The translations under genes and the position numbers were made by a program. A DNA stretch of 64,000 nucleotides from Symbiodinium natans. Its lineage: Eukaryota; Sar; Dinophyceae; Suessiales; Symbiodiniaceae. The notes under the pieces were generated by a model. The model saw nothing but the letters and a program-made list of their open reading frames with translations. It searched no databases and had not been told where the DNA came from. The stretch lies in NCBI GenBank assembly GCA_905221605.1, contig CAJNDS010002568.1, forward strand, positions 98,501 through 162,500, written 5' to 3'. Below, piece by piece: positions 1 to 9,100 of the stretch; within the stretch, counting starts at the first letter, position 1, and the number at the start of each line of letters is the position of its first letter.

Positions 1-61
1 GAGGGGCGATCCTACCATGTTTTGCCGACCTTGAGGTTCGGCTCGTGCTTTGGAGTTGAGA

Positions 62-124
62 TATCGGTTTAGGGTTTAGGGTTTAGGGTTTAGGGTTTAG
101 GGTTTAGGGTTTAGGGTTTAGGGT
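62..124 (+). repeat. Telomeric array, TTTAGGG
   Basis: About eight near-perfect units directly left of reductase exon 146-216. Confidence 0.95.
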
Positions 125-145
125 CCTAAACGGCCTACAGTGGGC

Positions 146-3100
146 CTGGTTCACCATCGGCATCTCCGTGACATTGGCCAGGCAGTGGAAGCAAGCTTGG
201 CAGTAGTTCGAGACGCCTCAAAGGCTTGTTGCGGGGGCGGCTAGGGCGATACTTCCTTAGTTGCTGAGTTCATAAGCCCCCCCCAAAAGTGTACAAGTTT
301 AGTTTTGTAGAGATTATCGTATCCCAAAAAGTGTAACGCGTACTCACTCAGCTATTAAGCTTCTTGCTCCACCCTGCAGCAGTGGAGCAGGTCAAACACG
401 CAAGGGCACGAGAGTCTTAAGTTTTTCTGGTTCAGTTTGAGACGTTCCCCCGATACTAACAGTCCTTACTAGGGATTCTAGTACCCCTAAACCCTAAACC
501 CTAAACCCTAAACCCTAAACCCTAAACCCCAAACCCTATTCAGGACTGCTAGTATAATAAGGGGGAGCATCCCAAGGTTCAGAGTTTTGCTGTATGTCTC
601 TCATGCCCTTAGTGTGGCTGGTTGTGGGGCTTGTAGGGCTTGTAGGGTTTGTAGGGCTTGTAGGGTCTAGGGTTTAGGGTTTAGGGTTTAGGGTTTAGGG
701 TTTAGGGTTTAGGGCCACTGGAAGCCCGAACAAGACGGTTGACTTTGGGGCGCCCACGTACGCACGTGATGTGCTTGGTGCTGGCCACCGCAACTAGGCC
801 AATCTGTTCCCCAGCGACACGTTCACCCTAAACCCTAAACCCTAAACCCTAAACCCTGAACCCTAAACCCTAAACCCTAGTCAAAGCCCTAAGCCCTAAG
901 ACCTCTCCCCGTAAAAACCCAAAGAAGTGACAACATTGAAAGGGCGCAACTGGGGCTAGGATGGCCCTCAACACCCTCTGAAATAAACCCTATACCCTAA
1001 ACCCTAAACCCTAAACTCTAAACCCTAAACCCTAAACCCTAAATATGATCCTCTTAAACCCAACAAGGGAACATATAGTACAATATCCCAAGGGCGCTCC
1101 TAGAAAAACCCTGGGAGAAGGAAGCACGTGCCCGGCTCGGTTTACGAAGACGCCACAGAACTACCCGGGACCCTTCAAGGGGCCCACAATCGAAACAAGA
1201 ATCGGAATAAGCATCATGGTAAGCAGAAACTAGGAATACTAACAGAAACAATAGGAATAGTAGCAAGGCAAAGAATGCATACTACAATCATCTTTTTTTG
1301 ACTGCCGACAATCGAAAGCTCCAAAAAACAGCATAATCAATGCCATGATTTGCGTATCTAGTCCCCGCAAAAGGCCCATAATTACCCTAAGGGCCCATAT
1401 ACCTACACACTATATACTTGGGCTCTGTAAAGCTATATACTACAGCAGAGGATATCCAAACAACGACCCCAGCCGCCGATGGCTTTGATCTTCTTCTGCT
1501 GATAGTAGTCGGTGAGGACGCCTCACTCGCGCGCCGAGGGCCGGGAGTGTGTTGTTGTTTAGGGATAAGGGTCTCAGGTTTAGGGTTTAGGCTTAAGGTC
1601 TTCTAGCGTTTGCAGGGTTCAGGGGTTCAGGGGTTCAGGGCTTGGTACAAAACTACTGTTATTGTGTTTGCTTCTGGGCTCTTTTCCCTTCAACAACAGG
1701 GTTTTTGGGGTTGACATCTTCGCTTGCAGATTGCTGTTTGTGATTTTGCTCCACCGTCTCGGATACCCCTAAACCGAAAAACCCTACACCCTAAGCCCTA
1801 AGCCCTTACATCCAGAGTTAGACCTAGAACTTGCTAGTTATGGGCGCGTCCGTACACCAACAAAACGTACCTTCTCAGGAACGCCGACCGGGGGTCTAGA
1901 CCTCTCTGTAAGTCTGGGTGGTGTAGGGTTTAGGGTTTGGGGTTTAGGGTTCAGGTTTAGGGTTTTGGGGTTGAGGGTTTAGGGTTCGTCTTGGTTGGTC
2001 TCTCTACTACATAGAACGATTTCCTGTGGTCCACCACAAAGAAACGGATGTGTAAGTTTGGATCAAACAACCATCCTATATACACCCTCAAACCGAAGCC
2101 AATTTTGAGCCCCCCGCACACAGAGTTTAGGGTTTGATTATAGGGTTTCGGGTTTAGGGCTCCGAGAAAAAACAACTGCCACCTTCACTTGCCTGCACTT
2201 AGAAGGGTAGCCATATATGTCTGTAGCTGCCTTACCAGGGACAAAGTTCAGGAAACCTGAGACCCTGAAATTCCTTCTGTCTCCCAGCTTGTGTGGGAGT
2301 CCCACCTCTGAGATGTATAACAATGCAACCAAAACCTTCGAAAAACCCTAAACCCTAAACCCTAAACCCTAAACCCTACACCCTAAACCCTAAACCCTAA
2401 ACCCTACATAGAGGCCGCCTGCGCAGGCAAGGCAAAAACCCAGCGGGAGAAAACACCCTTGCCGCGGCCCAGAGAGGCTGATCATGAACCCTAAACCCTA
2501 AACCCTAAACCCTAAACCCTAAACCCTAAACCCTAAACCCTAAACCCTAAACCCGAAAGGGGCCTTAAGACGAGAGGAACGCTGGAGGACCCGCCGGAAC
2601 AAACTTCCATTTGCGACCTGAGAGTTTAAGAGGTGTGTACGGCAAACCTGCGCGAGGAGAAACGCAGTAAGGAGCTTGGAAGCTGCACCCCTTCCAAGCT
2701 CTGGCTGAACTCATGGCCGAGGGTCAAGGTCTGTAGGCTGCTGGGAAACTGCACCCCTTCCAAGCTCTGGTTGAAACAATGGCCGAAGGTCAAGGTCTGT
2801 AGGCCGCTGGGAAGCTGCACCCCTTCCAAGCTCTGGTCGAAATCACTGCCGAAGGTCAAGGTCTGTAGGGCGCTGGGAAGCTGTGCCCCTGCCAAGCTCT
2901 GGTTGAAGAGATCGCCGAAGGTTAAGGTCTGTAGGCCGCTGGGAAGCTGCACCCCTTCCAAACTCTGGTCGAACTCAAAGCCGAAGGTCAAGGTCTGTAG
3001 GCCGCTGGGAAGCTGCACCCTTTCCAAGCTCTGGCTGAACTCATAGCCGAGGGTCAAGGTCTGTAGGCTGCTGGGCAGGTGCACCCCTTCCAAGCTCTGG

Positions 3101-6100
3101 ACAAACTTGTAGCCGAAGGTCAAGGTCTGTAGGCCGCTGGGAAGCTGTGCCCCTGCCAAGCTCTGGTTGAAACAATGGCCGAAGGTCAAGGTCTGCAGGC
3201 CGCTGGGAAGCTGCACCCCTTCCAAACTTTGGTTGAACAAACGGCCGAAGGTCAAGGTCTGCAGGCCGCGGGGCAGCTGCACACCTTCCAAGCTCTGGTT
3301 GAAACGATAGCCGAAAGTCAAGGCCTGTAGGCCGCTGGGAAGCTGCACCCCTTCCAAACTCTGGTTGAAACAATGGCCGAAGGTCAAGGTCTGTAGGTCG
3401 CTGGGAAGCTGCACCCTTTCCAAGCTCTGGCTGAACTCATGGCCGAGGGTCAAGGTCTGTAGGCTGCTGGGAAACTGCACCCCTTCCAAGCTCTGGTTGA
3501 AATCATTGCCGAACGTCAACGTCTGTAGGCCGCTGGGAAGCTGCACCCCGTCCAAAGTCTGGTTGAACTCATAGCCGAAGGTCAAGGTCTGTAGGCCGCT
3601 GGGAAGATGCACTCCTTCCAAGCTCTGGTTGAAATAAGGGCCGAAGGTCAAGGTCTGCAGGCCGCTGGGAAGCTGCACCCCTTGCAAGCACTGGTCATGA
3701 CCGAAGGTCAAGGCCAGTAGGCCGCTGGGAAGCTGCACACCTTCCAAGCTCTGGTTGAATTTATCGCCGAATGTCAAGGTCTGTAGGCAGCTGGGAAGCT
3801 GCACCCCTCCCAAGCTCTGGTCGAAGGTGACGCCGAAGATCAGGGTCTGTAGGTCACAGGGAAGCTGCACCCCTGCCAAGCTCTGGTTGAAACAATGGCC
3901 GAAGGTCAAGGTCTGTAGGCCGCTGGGAAACTGCACCCCTTTCAAGTTCTGATTGAAATTATGACCGAAAGTCAAGGTCTGTAGGCCGCTGGGCAGGTGC
4001 ACCCCTTCCAAGCTCTGGTTGAAACGATGGCTGAAGGTCAAGGTCTGCAGGCCGCTGGGAAGCTGCACCCCTTCCAAGCTCTGGTTGAACTCATAGCCGA
4101 AGGTCAAGGTCTGTAGGCCGCTGGGAAGCTGCACACCTTCCAAGCTCTGGTTGAAACAATGGTCGAAGGTCAAGGTCTGTAGGCCGCTGGGAAGCTGTGC
4201 CCCTGCCAAGCTCTGGTGGAAGAGATCGCCGAAGGTTAACGTCTGCAGGCCGCCGGGAAGCTGCACACCTTCCAAGGTCTGCTTGAAACCATAGCCGAGG
4301 GTCAAGGTCTGTAGGCCGCAGGGAAGCCGCACCCCTGCCAAACTCTGGTTGAATTCACGGCCGAAGGTCAAGGCAACTGCGACATCCATGGCATCCGTGT
4401 CTTGATCCCCTGTCCTCTCTAATGCCCGCTTTATGCTGCGTGCCGCGCAGCCTGCGCCACATTTCCGCACCACATATGTCAGCTCTTGGTTTTGAGTTTG
4501 TCGCAGCAGCGGCTGGTGCAGTTCGAGGAGACGCTCGCCCGAAGTCAACACGATTGACCCTGCGGAAAGGCCAACACTTCCTGCGACCCGTCTCCGCACA
4601 TCCAGCCCCGTTTCCGCATCGTCCACATGAAGCTCAAATGTCGACCCGGCAACACTGTGGATGGTCAACGGCCACATGCTGGCGTTTCCGCAGCGACAAG
4701 ACTAGACGAAGAATGGCATCAGTTCACTTACGATTTCTTAACAGAGAAATTTCAGAGAATTCGGGAAGTATCTAACTCCAGACTTCAACGCGGCTTAAGA
4801 CAGTGACTAAATAAACACGTGCACATGGACTCTTTGGGATTCAAGCCGCGTGGTGAAGGGCGGCAGAGAGCTCTTAGAATGTCAGAATCCGAACCTCGAA
4901 CCCTAAACCCAAGTAGCCACCTCGGGTCCCTCCGGGAAACTCCTGGCGGGGTTAGGGTTTCGGAGTGAAGGTCTGGGAGTCAAGGCCTTCAGAAGCAGGT
5001 GCGGTCGGCCTGACTGAGCCCCCTGGCCCCAAAATCGGACCACTTTGGAATGCTGTACTCCCCTTAGAACCTTAATAAAAAATAATATCAATATCTCATT
5101 GGGTTTTATATAAACAAAAACATTAAAAAATATTTCCCAAGGAGGATATAGAATGTAAGACCCTGTTAGTGGATGAGGTCGGAAGTGGTTGACCAATATG
5201 CCAGTACCCATATTGGTCCTTGCAGGGTGAGAGACGTTGCGTTTCTGAAGTCTTGCTGCACTCAGAGATTGACCCTAAACCCTAAACCCTAAACCCTAAA
5301 CCCTAAACCCTAAACCCTAAACCCTAGGGAGTCTGAACCCCCATGATCCAGGCGAGCCACCCCACTGAGCCCGGACGAGATCGCAGGCTTGTGGGTGGGT
5401 GCACCCCGATTTCGGCGCGTAGCCTCGGATCAATTGAGTTGAGTGTTTAGGGTTTAGGGTTTAGGTTTAGGGTTTAGGGTTTAGGGTTCAGGGTTCAGGG
5501 TTCAGAGTTCAGGGTTTAGGGTTTAGGGTTTAGGGTTTACTTGTTTTGGGCAGCTTCTGGCGGGGCGGGGCTTTCATGGGAGGGGTTTAGGGCTTGTTTT
5601 TTTGGGGCTTGTTGGGGGTTAAGTTGGGATGTGAATGAGGATTCCCTATTGAGGACGGTTAGTAACTGTTAGTATAAGGGGGAACATCCCAAGGTTCAGT
5701 TGGGTGTCTGGTGAGAGAGAGGGAAAGCTGAGTGAAAGCTGCCCTAAACCCTAAACCCTAAACCCTAAACCCTAAACCCTAAACCCTAAACCCTGAACCC
5801 TGAACCCTGAACCCTGAGTGCTTGGGATTCGGGGCTTCGAGTGCCTTGTCCTTGTTTGGGCTGAGTGCATGTGCACGGTGGGGCCTCATTTGGGGGGTTA
5901 CACATATAGGGGACCCCTAAAACAGCCCCCCCCCCCCCCCCCCCCCCCTAAACAGGAGGCTTCCCTTATACTAAGAACCTCAATAAGGTACCCTAATTTG
6001 GGAACCACCATTTACCTTTTGTCAGCATCCCAAACAACTCCAGGACTCAAAATTTTGGCATCTCACTCAACAGTTTTTCTGTCCCCTAAACAGGCCTGAA

Positions 6101-9100
6101 AACAAGATGAGACTTTGGGGTTCTACCTGGGACCCCTTAAGGTTGTAGCCTTGGGTCTCGGGGTATATTAAGGGGAAGAGTCTCAAGTACTCATGAAACT
6201 GGGTGCAGAAGCTTTAGGGGTACAACCTTAGGGGTACAAGTCTGAATGTCGGAATTCCTTAAGAGACCATGACGCCGACCCTCCAGCCGAGGGAAACCCT
6301 TAGCTGGTACCTAACCAGGAACCCAAGCATAAACATATGCTTAGCTGTTTCTTGGGAATTAAAGTGCCCAAAAATGTTAAAAACAAAAAAACAAAAAAAA
6401 ACAAAAAGCTCCAAGTATCCCTAAGAGGTGCAGAGCACCCCAATGCACGCACATGCCCCACCCCCGCGATTGGCTTGGGTTTGTTGGGTAATTACAGCTT
6501 GTCCCAACGCCGGCTGTGCCACAGAAGGCTAAGTAAACGAAAGCCCTGAACCCTATAAACACTAAACCCTAAACCCTAAACCCTAAACCCTAAACACTAA
6601 ACCCTAAACCCTAAACACTAAACCCTAACCATCCGAGCTTTAGGGTTATATGGCTTTAGGCATAAGGCCCGAAAGGCCCACCTGAAGTCTGAAAGCTAAG
6701 CCCCTTCAACCCTGACGCCAGCCCCCTAAACCCTAAACCATAAACCCTAACCCCCCTAACCCCCCTAACCCCGAACCCCTAAACCCTAAACCCTAAACCC
6801 TAAACCCCCTAAACCCTCAACCGCAGCATGCGAGCAGCATGACGACTCAGAAGGGCTTTTATGTGTTCCATCTTCGCCCGGGCAAGGAGGGAAGTGGATG
6901 AGCACCTTGGCCCATGGCCATGCCGCGTTAAAATAAGGGAAGGAGGGAGGTTTAGGGTTTAGGGTTTAGGGTTTAGGGTTTAGGGTTTAGGGTTTAGGGT
7001 TTAGGGTTTAGGGTTGAGGGTTGAGGGTTTAGGGTTTAGGGTTACTAAAAGGCCCTTTAAAGTGCTGTTTCTCTTTTTTAACAACGTATTATTCTTCCCT
7101 GGGCTGTTTTTCACAAAACAATAGTGAATCCGCGGGCATAGTATAAATTTAAGACAGCGAGCCCGCGCTTACACAAAGTTAAAGGACTGTTCTTCTGATA
7201 GCCGTAAAATACGGGCTAGTAAATTAGCATTACAATCCCGTGAAGAGAGTCCGTTTCACTCATTCGCATATTCCCTGGGCGCTGAAGAGGAGAATGAGCA
7301 AACAGCTTCCAACAACCATTGTTAATCAAACTGATGCGTCTAGAAGATTAGAAGTCCCCATGAAGAAGAACGAAGAGTGAACAAAACAGTTGCCCTAAAC
7401 CCTAAACCCAAAACCCTAAACCCTCAACCCTAAACCCTAAACCAATAGGTGCCATGTGTGCTCGCGAAACCCAACTACAGACCTCATATGACTCCGAAAC
7501 CCTGGAACAAACCTCCCCTTCTGACTCCTAGAACTAAAGCCCTAAACCCTGAACCCTAAACCCACTTCTGCTGGTATTAAACCCTGAACCCTAAACCCTG
7601 AAGCCGAAACCCGAAACCCGAAACCATAAACAAACAAGCTCTGAGAAGAGGGCCATGTCCAGGTAGGACAAGTTCAGCTGCTGCAGGTCCATCTCCTTGG
7701 CTTGGGTTTCGGGTTTAGGGTTTCGGGTTTTAGGGTTTTAGGGTTTTAGGGTTTTAGGGTTTTAGGGTTTGAGCGTTTTAGCGTTTAGTGGTTTAGGGGT
7801 TGATAGGATTTTAGGGTTTCAAGGTTGGGGTTTTAGGGCTTTAGGGTTTCAGGCGTTTAGGGTTTAGGGTTTACAGGGTTTATGAAGAGTGTGAACGAAT
7901 TGGGACCTGCAGGCAAGCGTGTTCGTCTGCTTTTGAGCACCTCCCCGGGGCTTGTGGGGTGGGTTGGGTTTAGGGGCTTCCTTGGAGGTTTGGGGTACTT
8001 GGTAACCCATTATAGTTATCGCCCACACAAAAGCCCCTTAAGTACCCAACCAAGTAGGGTTATAATTGGGTTCTAAGTGCAGCTATAATTGGGGTACTAA
8101 GTACGGGTTCACAGGGTTTGGTTTAGGACGAGGCGCCCGGGGCATGCTTCAGCGAAGCTCTCAACTCGAAAACTTGCCTGCCTAGGACACTGATTGCTGT
8201 GCAAGCCTTCCGAAAGCCTGACGTTTGCCTTTGCACATTAGGGTTTAGGGTTTAGGGGCTATATACTCGAGCTTCCACACACTAACTGTACACCGACAGC
8301 CCCGTGACATAGCTGCGAAGAACATCCGAAAACCCCAGGCGCAAACCATCAACCCTAGACCCTAAGCCCTAAACTCTAAACCCTAAACCCTAAACCAAGA
8401 AACCCTAAGAAGGTGATTCAACGTGGCGAGCGTAGCGGAGAAGATTCGGCGGAAGCCGGAGGGTTGAGGGTTCAGGGTTTCATTAGGGTTGAGGGTTTAC
8501 GGTTTCGTTAGGGCTTTGCCCATATCGTATGTACTTGGGCCCCTTACAGAGGGGTCCCTATATAGTAGCTTTAGGGCCCAAGTATATACTATGTAGGTGC
8601 ATGGGCCCTTAGGGACATAAGCCACCCCCCCCCCACCCCCTCTCCCCGACTAACCGTCCAACCCTAAACCCTAAACCCGAAACCCTAAACCATAACCCTC
8701 GAAGCGGCAATCTTGTCCACTGTCTGGGTCTTGCAGACATCCACGCTCACGCCGCTGCTGTTCTGGATGCCGCAGCCTGGGACCTCGTGCAACCCTAAAT
8801 CCTACATCCTAAGCCCTGAAGTAATCTAACCCCCATACATACCTTAACCCTAAACCCCAAACCCAAAACCCTAAACCCTAAACCCTATACCTAACCCCCA
8901 GATAAGCCCTAAATAACCCCTACACCAGGCCCTGAAGCGCTTCAACTCTGACAAGTCTATTCAAGATGACCCCCAACAAAACCCTCCCCTCCCTCCCTCC
9001 CCCCAACCCCTACATGTCTGGCACCTTTTAAGTTAGGGTTCAGGGTTTAGGGTTCTCTGGGCCCCTCCCCCTCCCCCCGCAGCAACTGAAACTAGAGCCG

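Noticed and set aside
717-825. Extra reductase exon (AVASTKHITC in one frame)
   Set aside because: Exons 1477-1521 and 146-216 already join in phase as KAIG-VSNYC, leaving no room for it.
2633-3952. Plus-strand and shifted minus-strand frames across the FNIP gene
   Set aside because: The 66-bp repeat keeps several frames open; only the 683-residue frame has the family pattern and a full N-terminal domain.
5334-5400. tRNA-like sequence on the minus strand (A-box-like GGCTCAGTGG, B-box-like GGTTCAGACTCC)
   Set aside because: The segment is reductase exon 8 and its donor side; the T-loop has the wrong length.
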